From: Desulfobacterales bacterium
Lineage (GTDB): Bacteria; Desulfobacterota; Desulfobacteria; Desulfobacterales; JASFBJ01
Assembly (NCBI GenBank): GCA_030149585.1
Contig: JASFBJ010000105.1
Span: 1 to 10,996 of the forward strand
Direction of reading: 5' to 3'
DNA length: 10,996 nucleotides
A model generated the notes under the pieces. It had not been told where the DNA came from. It searched no databases and saw nothing but the letters and a program-made list of their open reading frames with translations. Position 1 is the first letter of the stretch, and every line of letters starts with the position of its first letter. A program made the translations under genes and the position numbers. Below are positions 1 through 6,749 of this stretch, piece by piece.

Positions 1-21
1 CTCCGACCGATAACGCAGTGA
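1..21 (+). CDS. C-terminal end of an upstream gene, probably a paralogue of the degenerate kinase at 2177-2860 (partial)
   Basis: Only the last six codons and the TGA stop (19-21) are in the window, reading L-R-P-I-T-Q. The degenerate histidine-kinase gene at 2177-2860 ends in N-R-P-I-T-Q-stop, and the DNA is identical from base 3 on. The simplest inference is that a second copy of that gene, or at least of its 3' end, lies immediately upstream. The codon before the shared part differs (CTC here, AAC in the other copy), so the identity either starts there or follows diverged sequence. The rest of the gene is not visible, so its product cannot be named. Confidence 0.4.
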   Translation, partial: LRPITQ

Positions 22-44
22 AATTATTTATGTGACGGTCTATA
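3..44 (+). repeat. 42-bp direct repeat, copy 1
   Basis: Bases 3-44 are identical to 2842-2883, with mismatches on both sides (2 versus 2841, and 45 versus 2884). The repeat covers the last codons and stop of a gene (R-P-I-T-Q-stop) plus 23 bases of following non-coding DNA that end in ggtctata. Here it is followed after 20 bases by the sensor kinase start at 65. The copies are 2839 bases apart and bracket the kinase-receiver-degenerate kinase trio. Confidence 0.9.
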
Positions 45-64
45 AATTCCAAAGTGCAATCAAT

Positions 65-1825
65 ATGTCCATACTTAGAAAATTCATACCTGACTTTTCA
101 ATTTTTCAAAAATTGACAAAGACTCATGTAAAGCGGCTGGTCAATTTTCAGCGGTTGTGGCAGAGAACGGTTTTGATGACGGCGGGTGTCTCCCTTATTC
201 CGCTTATATTCATAACAATTATTGATTATAATGTTACACAGCACTCTATTGAATCAGAATTTCTTTTACGTACATCCCGTGTTGTCTCCAACACTCGCAG
301 GACTATTTCGTTTTTTCTCAAAGAACGCAGGTCATCACTGAATTTCATTGTATATGATAATAATTTTGAGCTGCTGAAAAATCCAAATCGGCTTATTGAG
401 ATTCTGGAAAATTTGAAGAAGGGCTTTGGCGGTTTCATTGATCTTGGTGTAATTGATTCAACCGGCAGACAAATCAATTATGTTGGTCCATATAATCTTC
501 AAAACAAAGATTACAGCGGGCAGGAGTGGTATAAGCATGTTGTGGATCAAAAGTTGTATATCAGTGACATATTCCTGGGCTACCGCAAAGTCCCGCATCT
601 GGTCATTGCAGTCAAACATGTTTTGCCTGACGGCGCATTCTTTGTTCTTCGCGCCACGCTGGATATTGAACCCTTTGAAAACCTGCTTTTCGAACTCGAA
701 ATGGCTGGTTCAGGAGATGCATTCATTATAAACCAAAAGGGGATATTGCAGACACCATCCAGGTACCACGGCAAGATCCTGGAGAAAGTATCTTTAGGGG
801 TTCCGGCTTTTTCTTCAAAAACCGAGGTGTTTGAAGAAAAAAGTCCAACAGGTGAAAATCTTATCATTGGTTATAGATATATCGAGGAAACCCCATTTTT
901 ACTGATCATCGTGAAAAAGAAAGATGACCTGATAAAATCCTGGCAAAAAACGCGCCTACGACTTTTTGTATTTCTTTTGGTTAGCATTATTTTGATTCTG
1001 GCTGTTACTCTAAATAGCACTACCCATTTGGTAAACCGGATTTATAATGCAGATGAAAAACGGGTTATGGCGATTCACCAGGCGGAATATGCCAATAAAA
1101 TGGCGTCTATCGGACGATTGGCTTCCGGCGTAGCGCATGAAATAAATAATCCGCTGGCCATCATCAACGAAAAAGCCGGTCTGATCAGCGACCTGTTTAC
1201 CTTTAAAAAAACGTATGCGTATGACGATAAATTATTGGGTCTTGTGGATTCTATCATTTCATCCGTGCAAAGATGCGGCAGAATAACCAAACGGCTTTTG
1301 GGCTTTGCGCGACAAATGGATGTGGATATAAAGCTCATAAACTTGCAAAAAGTTATTCGCGATGTTCTTGGCTTTCTGGAAAAGGAGGCCGAATACAGAT
1401 CCATTGAGGTTGCTGTAAATGCTGATGGAATCCCCCCTTTTAAAACCGACCAGGGTAAACTGCAGCAAATTTTTTTAAATATAATAAATAATGCCTTTGC
1501 AGCCATGGATGAAGGAGGTCATCTGGATATCACAGCAAAATGCGAAAATAATGATCATGTTTTAATCACGATTTCCGACGACGGGTGTGGTATTCCTCAA
1601 AAAGAAATAGAACATATTTTTGAACCGTTTTTTTCTACCAAGACAGGGCAGGGCGGGACAGGGCTTGGGCTGTCCATTACATACGGTCTTGTTCAGGATC
1701 TCGGTGGTAATATCAGTGTCACAAGCATGGGGGGAAAGGGAACGTGTTCTACGTGTTTTACAATCACGTTGCCCCTTCAAATGTGGAATAAGAAAGGAAA
1801 AAAGCATGAGGGTATTACTGGTTGA
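65..1825 (+). CDS. Membrane-bound sensor histidine kinase with extracytoplasmic Cache domain
   Basis: A 586-residue kinase of a two-component system or phosphorelay: it should sense a small molecule outside the membrane and autophosphorylate on histidine. Residues 36-54 form the first membrane helix and 299-317 the second. The roughly 240 residues between them look like a double-Cache sensor, with a typical W-Y pair near 155-156. The HisKA H-box is at 350-372 with phospho-acceptor His358 (GVAHEINNPLA). The ATPase domain is complete: N-box with Asn472 and Asn476, G1 box DDGCG (505-509), F-box FEPFF (519-523) and G2 box GGTGLGL (530-536). I chose ATG 65 because the alternative GTG at 32 lies inside the 42-bp repeat; neither has a convincing ribosome binding site. 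The 3' end overlaps the receiver gene by 20 bases, so the two are surely co-translated. The ligand cannot be read from the sequence; a carboxylate or amino acid is usual for Cache domains. Confidence 0.93.
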   Translation: MSILRKFIPDFSIFQKLTKTHVKRLVNFQRLWQRTVLMTAGVSLIPLIFITIIDYNVTQHSIESEFLLRTSRVVSNTRRTISFFLKERRSSLNFIVYDNNFELLKNPNRLIEILENLKKGFGGFIDLGVIDSTGRQINYVGPYNLQNKDYSGQEWYKHVVDQKLYISDIFLGYRKVPHLVIAVKHVLPDGAFFVLRATLDIEPFENLLFELEMAGSGDAFIINQKGILQTPSRYHGKILEKVSLGVPAFSSKTEVFEEKSPTGENLIIGYRYIEETPFLLIIVKKKDDLIKSWQKTRLRLFVFLLVSIILILAVTLNSTTHLVNRIYNADEKRVMAIHQAEYANKMASIGRLASGVAHEINNPLAIINEKAGLISDLFTFKKTYAYDDKLLGLVDSIISSVQRCGRITKRLLGFARQMDVDIKLINLQKVIRDVLGFLEKEAEYRSIEVAVNADGIPPFKTDQGKLQQIFLNIINNAFAAMDEGGHLDITAKCENNDHVLITISDDGCGIPQKEIEHIFEPFFSTKTGQGGTGLGLSITYGLVQDLGGNISVTSMGGKGTCSTCFTITLPLQMWNKKGKKHEGITG

Positions 1826-2180
1826 TGATGAGAAGGAGCTTGTCTCCACCCTTGCAGAAAGGCTGGAAATTCGGGGGATCAATGCCGACTGGGTACTAAG
1901 CGGAGAAGAAGCATTAGCACTGACTGAAAAAAAATCTTATGATCTCGCAGTTCTGGATATAAAAATTCCCAGAATCAGCGGTATTAAGCTAAAAAAGAAA
2001 CTACAGGAAAAAAATCCGAATATGAAATTTATTTTCATGACCGGCCATGCTTCTGAAAATGATTTCAAGGCCTGCTCAATAGAAATGGGGCCGGAATTTT
2101 ATCTGGTTAAGCCGGTTGGTATCAAAACTCTCATAAAAAAAATGAACGAAGCCCTTAAAATACAGGGGAGTGTATTATGA
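1806..2180 (+). CDS. Single-domain response regulator (receiver only)
   Basis: A 124-residue CheY-like receiver with no output domain. The acidic pocket is Asp7-Asp8, the phospho-acceptor is Asp51 (VLDIKIP), and the switch and catalytic residues Thr79 (FMTG), Tyr99 and Lys102 (LVKP) are all in place. It should therefore accept phosphate and either pass it on or act by protein contact. The start ATG lies inside the kinase gene, preceded by an AAAGGA ribosome binding site. Its TGA overlaps the ATG of the next gene in an ATGA arrangement. Lying between a full kinase and a degenerate one, it most likely serves as the first Asp carrier of a phosphorelay; that role is inference from order and domain content. 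Confidence 0.93.
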   Translation: MRVLLVDDEKELVSTLAERLEIRGINADWVLSGEEALALTEKKSYDLAVLDIKIPRISGIKLKKKLQEKNPNMKFIFMTGHASENDFKACSIEMGPEFYLVKPVGIKTLIKKMNEALKIQGSVL

Positions 2181-2860
2181 AAGCTGAATCAGACATTATG
2201 AGTGAATCCTTGCTTCAATTTTTTGGAAATGTGACAGCCTCTATTTCTCACGAAATTAATAATGTTTTAGCCATTATCAATGAGAATGCAGGGCTTTTAG
2301 AAGATTTCATACTCATGGAAGACAAGGGTATACCCATTAACAGGGAAAGGCTTAAAACCCTGGCCGGGAAAATAACAACCCAAATCAAACGAGCAGATAA
2401 TGTTGTAAGGAATATGAACAAATTCGCCCACAGTGTGGACGAATCTATAAAACGTATTGATTTGTGTGACTTGCTTAAATTAATGGTGACGATTTCAAAC
2501 AGGTCTGCCTCTATGCGGGGTGTTAGCATTGAACTGAATACTCCTGAGAACCCCGTGTTTATAACAACAAATGAATTTTTTCTGGAAAACTATTTGTGGT
2601 CGTGTCTTGATTTTACCATGGATGCCGTTGATGAGAATAAATCGGTCGTAATAAATACTGAGGATAGTGAGAATTGTGTAATAATCCGTTTTTCCCGGCT
2701 TAAGGGATTAAAGGATACAAGTAAAACAACGGTTTCCCAGGTAACACGCCTGCAAGACGGCTTGCTTGGAGCACTTAAAGGGAGGTTGACAACTGACACG
2801 GAAAGCGGAGAAATTATTCTTATTCTACTTAAAGATATTAACCGACCGATAACGCAGTGA
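2177..2860 (+). CDS. Degenerate histidine kinase, candidate histidine phosphotransferase (Spo0B/ChpT-like in logic)
   Basis: A 227-residue soluble protein without membrane segments. Residues 13-46 form a HisKA-type H-box with His25 (SISHEINNVLAIINENAGL), strikingly like that of the kinase at 65-1825 but with the usual Pro after NN replaced by Val. Residues 56-90 should be the second helix of a dimerising four-helix bundle. The region where the ATPase should be is degenerate: the N-box position (139-150) reads YLWSCLDFTMDA with no Asn, and no DxGxG, F-box or GxGxGL motif follows before the stop. The family precedent for a histidine bundle with a dead ATPase fold is the phosphotransferases Spo0B and ChpT. 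I infer that it takes phosphate from one receiver and gives it to the other, or acts as a receiver phosphatase. It may have arisen by duplication of the neighbouring kinase followed by loss of the catalytic domain. It overlaps the receiver gene by four bases. Confidence 0.85.
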   Translation: MKAESDIMSESLLQFFGNVTASISHEINNVLAIINENAGLLEDFILMEDKGIPINRERLKTLAGKITTQIKRADNVVRNMNKFAHSVDESIKRIDLCDLLKLMVTISNRSASMRGVSIELNTPENPVFITTNEFFLENYLWSCLDFTMDAVDENKSVVINTEDSENCVIIRFSRLKGLKDTSKTTVSQVTRLQDGLLGALKGRLTTDTESGEIILILLKDINRPITQ

Positions 2861-2883
2861 AATTATTTATGTGACGGTCTATA
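2842..2883 (+). repeat. 42-bp direct repeat, copy 2
   Basis: Identical to bases 3-44. It covers the last five codons and stop of the degenerate kinase and the first 23 bases of the 111-bp gap before the second receiver. The shared sequence ends exactly where the two downstream contexts diverge, so it looks like one junction of a duplicated segment or a recombination crossover. Confidence 0.9.
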
Positions 2884-2956
2884 TTAAATATCTGCTGCAT
2901 AATTCAGTATAAAAAACGGACGTCGATATTATGATAAAAGCAATAACCATTTTATT

Positions 2957-2965
2957 AAAGGAGGG
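2957..2965 (+). promoter_or_regulatory. Strong ribosome binding site of the second receiver
   Basis: AAAGGAGGG, six bases before ATG 2972, nearly matches the 16S anti-Shine-Dalgarno. The other genes of the cluster have weak sites or rely on overlaps, so this receiver is probably made in excess over its kinase partners. Confidence 0.75.
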
Positions 2966-2971
2966 TTTAAC

Positions 2972-3409
2972 ATGAACATTCGAGTATTGATCGTTGATGA
3001 TGAAGAAGAATTCGTTGAGGCATTATCCGAGCGTTTAACCATGCGGGACTATGATGTAACTGCATCTCTGAGCGGTGAAGAGGCAATCCAAAAGCTAATA
3101 GAGTATAATTTTGACGTTGTGATTTTGGATGTGTCCATGCCGGGTATGAGTGGTATAGATGCGTTGCGTGAAATCAAAAGAATAAAGCCTTTAACAGAGG
3201 TAATCATGCTGACAGGTCAAGCAGCAGTTAAAACGGCCATTGACGGGATGAAACTAGGAGCTTTGGATTATCTGTTTAAGCCTTGTGAAACTGAAGATCT
3301 TATTGCAAAAATCAACATGGCTCAAAAAAGAAAAGCCGAGCAGGAAGAACGCATTCGGGACGCCAAAGTAAAGGATATTATCTCGTCGCCGATGTCTGTT
3401 CTAAAATAG
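2972..3409 (+). CDS. Single-domain response regulator with short C-terminal helix
   Basis: A 145-residue receiver-only regulator. The acidic pocket is Asp9-Asp10, the phospho-acceptor is Asp53 (ILDVSMPG), and Thr81 (MLTG), Tyr100 and Lys103 (LFKP) complete the site. After about residue 118 there is a charged, probably helical tail of some 25 residues (KRKAEQEERIRDAK), too short for a DNA-binding domain. It sits 111 bases after the degenerate kinase, with its own strong ribosome binding site and 79 bases ahead of carbonic anhydrase. It is the natural terminal acceptor of the proposed relay. It resembles the receiver at 1806-2180 (SGEEA motif, similar spacing), so the two may be paralogues. Its target is unknown; the tail may mediate a protein contact. 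Confidence 0.92.
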   Translation: MNIRVLIVDDEEEFVEALSERLTMRDYDVTASLSGEEAIQKLIEYNFDVVILDVSMPGMSGIDALREIKRIKPLTEVIMLTGQAAVKTAIDGMKLGALDYLFKPCETEDLIAKINMAQKRKAEQEERIRDAKVKDIISSPMSVLK

Positions 3410-3488
3410 AATTAATATACAGGTTAGTGTGTTTTTGTATTGATAATTTTAAAAAATTAACGATAAGATTTTTTCTGTGGAGAATCAT

Positions 3489-4067
3489 ATGGAAGGCAGG
3501 CTGAATAGCGACCAGGCCCTAAAAAAATTGATGGACGGTAATAAACGGTATATTTCCTCAAGATCAACTCATCCCAATCAGACGCGTGAACGACGGATTG
3601 AGTTAAAAAATGGGCAAAATCCTTTTGCCGTTATACTGGGTTGTTCGGACTCCAGGGTGCCCCCGGAGGTAATCTTTGACCAGGGTCTTGGGGATCTGTT
3701 TGTTGTTCGAGTGGCAGGAAATATTACCGGCGGAAATGTTCTGGCAAGCATTGAATACGCAGTTACCCATTTAGATATTTCGCTGGTTGTTGTTCTCGGT
3801 CATTCTGATTGTGGTGCAATAAAAAGTTGCGCAAGCAATGCTCATTTTGAAGGAAACCTTCACGATTTGGTTTCAAAATTAGAACCAGCTCTTGAAAAAG
3901 CAAGGAAAATGCCCGGTGACCTAATTAATAATGCTGCAAAAATAAACGCAAAAATGGTTGCTGAAATATTATCATCGTCAGTGCCATCCGGGCGGGTTGA
4001 TACTGAGGCTCTGAAAGTTGTTGCTGCCTATTATGATTTAGATAACGGAAACGTAGAATTTCTTTAG
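3489..4067 (+). CDS. Beta-class carbonic anhydrase
   Basis: A 192-residue zinc enzyme that interconverts CO2 and bicarbonate, presumably in the cytoplasm since no signal peptide is seen. Zinc ligands are Cys52 (in CSDSR), His105 and Cys108 (in HSDCGA); the Asp54-Arg56 dyad typical of the family is present, as are the RVAGN motif (74-78) and the terminal VEFL. ATG 3489 is preferred over GTG 3477 because GGAG at 3479-3482 is well spaced from it. It lies 79 bases after the second receiver on the same strand with no terminator seen between, so co-transcription is possible. In an anaerobe this enzyme could supply bicarbonate for carboxylations or CO2 for reductive carbon fixation. Its stop codon overlaps the end of the convergent methyltransferase gene. 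Confidence 0.95.
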   Translation: MEGRLNSDQALKKLMDGNKRYISSRSTHPNQTRERRIELKNGQNPFAVILGCSDSRVPPEVIFDQGLGDLFVVRVAGNITGGNVLASIEYAVTHLDISLVVVLGHSDCGAIKSCASNAHFEGNLHDLVSKLEPALEKARKMPGDLINNAAKINAKMVAEILSSSVPSGRVDTEALKVVAAYYDLDNGNVEFL

Positions 4068-4630
4068 AGATATTGGGGGTCGCAGTTAACTGAAGTTTCT
4101 AAATCAAGTAAATATTCTTTCCGCCATATTCCCCCGACATATCCTGTCATTTTTCCATTTTTACCAATTACTCGATGACAGGGAATAATAATACCTATTC
4201 GATTATCTCCATTGGCTTTGGCAACCGCTCTGACAGCTTTAGGGTTGTTAATCGCAATTGCCTGGTCCTGGTAGGAGATTGTTTTTCCATATGGTATGGC
4301 TAAAAGTGCATCCCATACAGCCTCTTGAAATTTGGTGCCTTTTATATCCAGCGGCACATCAAAGGTTTTTCTGGAGCCACTAAAATATTCTTGTAATTCA
4401 ATGTTAAGTTGAATAAAAAATTGACTGTCGCCTTTGGCCAAATCAGCAGAATAATATTTTTTTAAGCGATCAAGTTGCGTTTCCAGCATTTTTCTATCCA
4501 TAAACTCCAACATACAAATACCAGTAATCGTTGCCCCTGCTATCATTGTGCCAAATGGTGTTGGAATTTTGGTAATGCTAATGGTGCTTTTATTCTTTTT
4601 AAAAGTAGCTATAGCTTTAATATTTTCCAA
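4064..4630 (-). CDS. ogt: Methylated-DNA--protein-cysteine S-methyltransferase
   Basis: A 188-residue suicide DNA-repair enzyme that moves the methyl group of O6-methylguanine (and O4-methylthymine) onto its own cysteine. The acceptor is Cys151 in the signature PCHRV (150-154), followed by the G-Y-x-G-G-x-x-R-K block (163-171). Arg134 in AVRAVAKANG is the expected Arg finger of the helix-turn-helix. Residues 20-95 form the less conserved N-terminal domain; TPFG (24-27) is typical. Length fits a free-standing Ogt or the methyltransferase half of Ada; no AraC-like or Cys-rich Ada domain is present. The start is uncertain: TTG 4630 is the only possible start after an in-frame stop, with a poor ribosome binding site, and the next Met would remove 28 residues. 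It is convergent with carbonic anhydrase, and the gap to dctM (4631-4799) makes its own promoter likely. Confidence 0.92.
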   Translation of the reverse strand: MENIKAIATFKKNKSTISITKIPTPFGTMIAGATITGICMLEFMDRKMLETQLDRLKKYYSADLAKGDSQFFIQLNIELQEYFSGSRKTFDVPLDIKGTKFQEAVWDALLAIPYGKTISYQDQAIAINNPKAVRAVAKANGDNRIGIIIPCHRVIGKNGKMTGYVGGIWRKEYLLDLETSVNCDPQYL

Positions 4631-4735
4631 CTCTTTTTTAACCGTTCAATTTTTTCTGGCTTCCAATCATATTTTATATTTTCAGATTACATTTTTTTAT
4701 ATTTAAGTCAAGATTCCATTAAAATTGCCGACTTA

Positions 4736-4781
4736 TTTTTGGGAAGACTTGGGGGATACGCATCCAGGTCTTCCCAAAAGT
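4736..4781. repeat. Long imperfect inverted repeat between dctM and the methyltransferase
   Basis: The arms gggaagacttgg (4741-4752) and ccaggtcttccc (4764-4775) pair over 12 bp with one G-U wobble around an 11-base loop. Four to six further A-T/G-T pairs extend the stem to 4735-4740 and 4776-4781. It lies 19 bases past the dctM stop on the strand transcribed, so it could form the 3' end of the TRAP mRNA. The T-run is 5' of the stem and the A-run 3' on either strand, the reverse of an intrinsic terminator. It may therefore stabilise a 3' end, or be a relic of a small mobile repeat. Confidence 0.6.
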
Positions 4782-4799
4782 TCTTCCAAAAGAAGCGAT

Positions 4800-6089
4800 C
4801 TACATCAGACCAGGCAGCCATAATGAAAGCCAGGGAAAAAGGATTACAATAAATAATCCAATTATTTCACATGCATAAAAAGGTATTACTCCGGCAATGA
4901 CATCAGCTAAGGTTATATCAGGGGCAATTCCTTTGAGCACATAAAGATTTAATCCCACAGGCGGAGTTTCAACAGCCATGTTGATATTTACCATTAGCAC
5001 AATACCAAACCACACACCGTCAAAACCAAGCCCGGTAACCACAGGATATGCCAGTGGTAATGCTATAACCATCATCGAAACCGCGTCCACAAAACAACCT
5101 AAAATCAGGAAAAATACGTTTAGCATTAAAATAATGCCCAAAGGCGACATATTAAAATGTAAAACCCAGTCAGTAACAATTACCGGTATTTGATAGAGAG
5201 CCATTACATAGTTAAAAAGGCCGGCTCCAAGTAATAGAAAAAAAATCATTACTGTAACCCGGAGGGTATCTCCTAAAATTGCAGGCAGATCTTTGATCTT
5301 TAAGGATTTATAGATAAGCATAACAACTGCAAGCGAAAGCACCATTCCAACGGAACCAGCTTCGGTGGGAGTAAAAAAACCCAGGTACATGCCGCCTATT
5401 ACAATTGGAATTAATAGTAAACCCCATATGGCAGCTCTGACACTGGCAAATTTTTCTTTCCAGGTACACGCCTCCTCCTGAACCGTAATATCGCCCCGCC
5501 AGGCCCGGATTGCAATCAAAAGGCAGTAAAGAAAAGCCAGAAGAAGTCCAGGAATTATTCCGGCAATAAACAGGGCTCCTATGGACTCACCGGTTAAGGC
5601 TCCATAGACAATCAGGGGAACACTCGGTGGAATCAGCATGCCAAGTCCTCCACCGGCAGATAAGGCCCCAAGGGTAATTCTTTTGGGATAACCCCGAGCG
5701 CTCATTTCAGGATAGGCGACCAAACCCACTGTAGCCGCTGTTGCAACACTTGTTCCGGAAAGAGCGGCAAAAAGCGAAGAAGCGCCAATCGTAGATATTC
5801 CAAGACCCCCGGGCAGTCGACGAAGCCACTTGGCCGCAACATCAAAAATCAGGCCGCCGACTTTGCCTCTTTCCATGGTAATAGCCATAAAGATAAAAAG
5901 TGGAATACAAATATAAATAAAATTATTACCATTTTCCCAAAAATGAAGTGCAAACTGATAGAGCCCCGGCATGCCGCGTTGAAACATGATTCCAATAATG
6001 CCCACAGCGCTTAGAACAAAGGCAATTGGAACTCCAGCTGCAAAAAATAAGAGCATAACTGCTAATAGAACGGTAATCTCAAATCCCAT
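4800..6089 (-). CDS. dctM: TRAP transporter large permease subunit DctM
   Basis: A 429-residue, very hydrophobic inner-membrane protein with about 12 predicted helices. It is the ion-coupled transport channel of a tripartite ATP-independent periplasmic system, driven by a sodium or proton gradient. Family signatures are the N-terminal GVPIAFVLSAVGI block, the IPLFIFMA segment, GASSLFAALSGTSVATAATVG (about 102-122), the GGGLGMLIPPS motif (about 146-156) and FFTPTEAGSVG (about 239-249). It ends in the usual short hydrophobic tail. ATG 6089 follows an AAGGA site by ten bases. The gap to the small subunit is 16 bases, so the two permease genes are one translational block. No truncation is seen. 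Substrate is set by the binding protein and cannot be read from this subunit. Confidence 0.96.
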   Translation of the reverse strand: MGFEITVLLAVMLLFFAAGVPIAFVLSAVGIIGIMFQRGMPGLYQFALHFWENGNNFIYICIPLFIFMAITMERGKVGGLIFDVAAKWLRRLPGGLGISTIGASSLFAALSGTSVATAATVGLVAYPEMSARGYPKRITLGALSAGGGLGMLIPPSVPLIVYGALTGESIGALFIAGIIPGLLLAFLYCLLIAIRAWRGDITVQEEACTWKEKFASVRAAIWGLLLIPIVIGGMYLGFFTPTEAGSVGMVLSLAVVMLIYKSLKIKDLPAILGDTLRVTVMIFFLLLGAGLFNYVMALYQIPVIVTDWVLHFNMSPLGIILMLNVFFLILGCFVDAVSMMVIALPLAYPVVTGLGFDGVWFGIVLMVNINMAVETPPVGLNLYVLKGIAPDITLADVIAGVIPFYACEIIGLFIVILFPWLSLWLPGLM

Positions 6090-6105
6090 GATTTAATATT
6101 CCTTA

Positions 6106-6633
6106 TTAATTTTCAGGATTTCCTTCTCTATTGGAAAGCCATCTTATATCATTATAGATTTGCTGGAATAAGGTTAGAGAAAGCAAAACAGCGCCAATAA
6201 CAGTTGGTATCTGTAACCAGTAGACTGGATGCAAAAACTCTTCAGTTGTCATCAGTTCCAGTGTATAACTGCGATTTGTCATTACACAGCTTTGCCAAAC
6301 CAGTATAAGAGAGATAATCAGAGAGACGGAATATGCTCCTACCCTGGTGATTATACGCCAGGTTAAAGGAAGATAACCAGTGAGGATATCTACACACACA
6401 TGTCCCCTGACTTTTTGAGTATATGCCACCCCAAACCAGATCATAAATAATTGACAGTATATCAGAGTATGAAATGTCCAGGTGGTGGGATAACCAAGTT
6501 TGCGTACAATTACTTCATAAAATCCGATAGGGCCCAATAGAAAAAGTAATCCGGCAGCCAGCCAGAAACTCGCGGATACAAGACGATCCACGCCTTTGAA
6601 AATTGAATCCATAATTGACAGTTTTTTTCCCAT
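6106..6633 (-). CDS. dctQ: TRAP transporter small permease subunit DctQ
   Basis: A 175-residue inner-membrane protein with four predicted helices (about 20-42, 54-73, 95-116 and 137-157). It is the small membrane partner of DctM and helps receive the loaded binding protein. The family pattern is visible: E-V-I-V-R-K followed by Pro-Thr-x-W (40-52), then GHVCVDIL (77-84). ATG 6631-6633 has a GGAG ribosome binding site seven to eight bases upstream. It lies 116 bases downstream of dctP, the gap being occupied by a large stem-loop, and 16 bases ahead of dctM. Confidence 0.93.
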   Translation of the reverse strand: MGKKLSIMDSIFKGVDRLVSASFWLAAGLLFLLGPIGFYEVIVRKLGYPTTWTFHTLIYCQLFMIWFGVAYTQKVRGHVCVDILTGYLPLTWRIITRVGAYSVSLIISLILVWQSCVMTNRSYTLELMTTEEFLHPVYWLQIPTVIGAVLLSLTLFQQIYNDIRWLSNREGNPEN

Positions 6634-6699
6634 AAATCTTCTCCAAAATAATTTGAAAAACAGGGGTAAATAAATTATAAAAAATTATAATACAGCCAT

Positions 6700-6747
6700 T
6701 AACTATTATCCATTCAGAAATATTTATTTCTGAATGGATAATAGTTA
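6700..6747. repeat. Perfect 23-bp inverted repeat just after dctP
   Basis: Arms 6700-6722 and 6725-6747 are exact reverse complements around a 2-base centre (TT), giving a 48-base near-palindrome. The dctP stop codon is at 6750-6752, so the structure starts two bases after it and ends 66 bases before the dctQ start. In RNA it would be a very stable AU-rich hairpin. No immediate U-run follows it on the transcribed strand, so it is more likely an mRNA-stabilising or partially attenuating element than a full terminator. A second small repeat (attataa at 6674-6680, ttataat at 6685-6691) lies between it and dctQ. Confidence 0.85.
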
Positions 6748-6749
6748 TA

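Noticed and set aside
32..64. GTG 32 as start of the sensor kinase, adding 11 residues
   Set aside because: It lies inside the 42-bp repeat, which belongs to the end of the preceding gene, and the added residues have no family support. ATG 65 is the simpler start.
1075..1506. Long open frame antisense to the sensor kinase
   Set aside because: It mirrors the conserved kinase domain on the other strand, has no recognisable domain, and the sense frame is clearly coding.
1620..1805. Upstream extension of the first receiver in its own frame
   Set aside because: The added residues are a frame shadow of the kinase ATPase domain; receiver homology begins at ATG 1806 with MRVLLVDDE.
4475..4852. Plus-strand open frame across the methyltransferase start and dctM end
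   Set aside because: It spans antisense parts of two genes and the inverted repeat, and has no domain-like composition or ribosome binding site.
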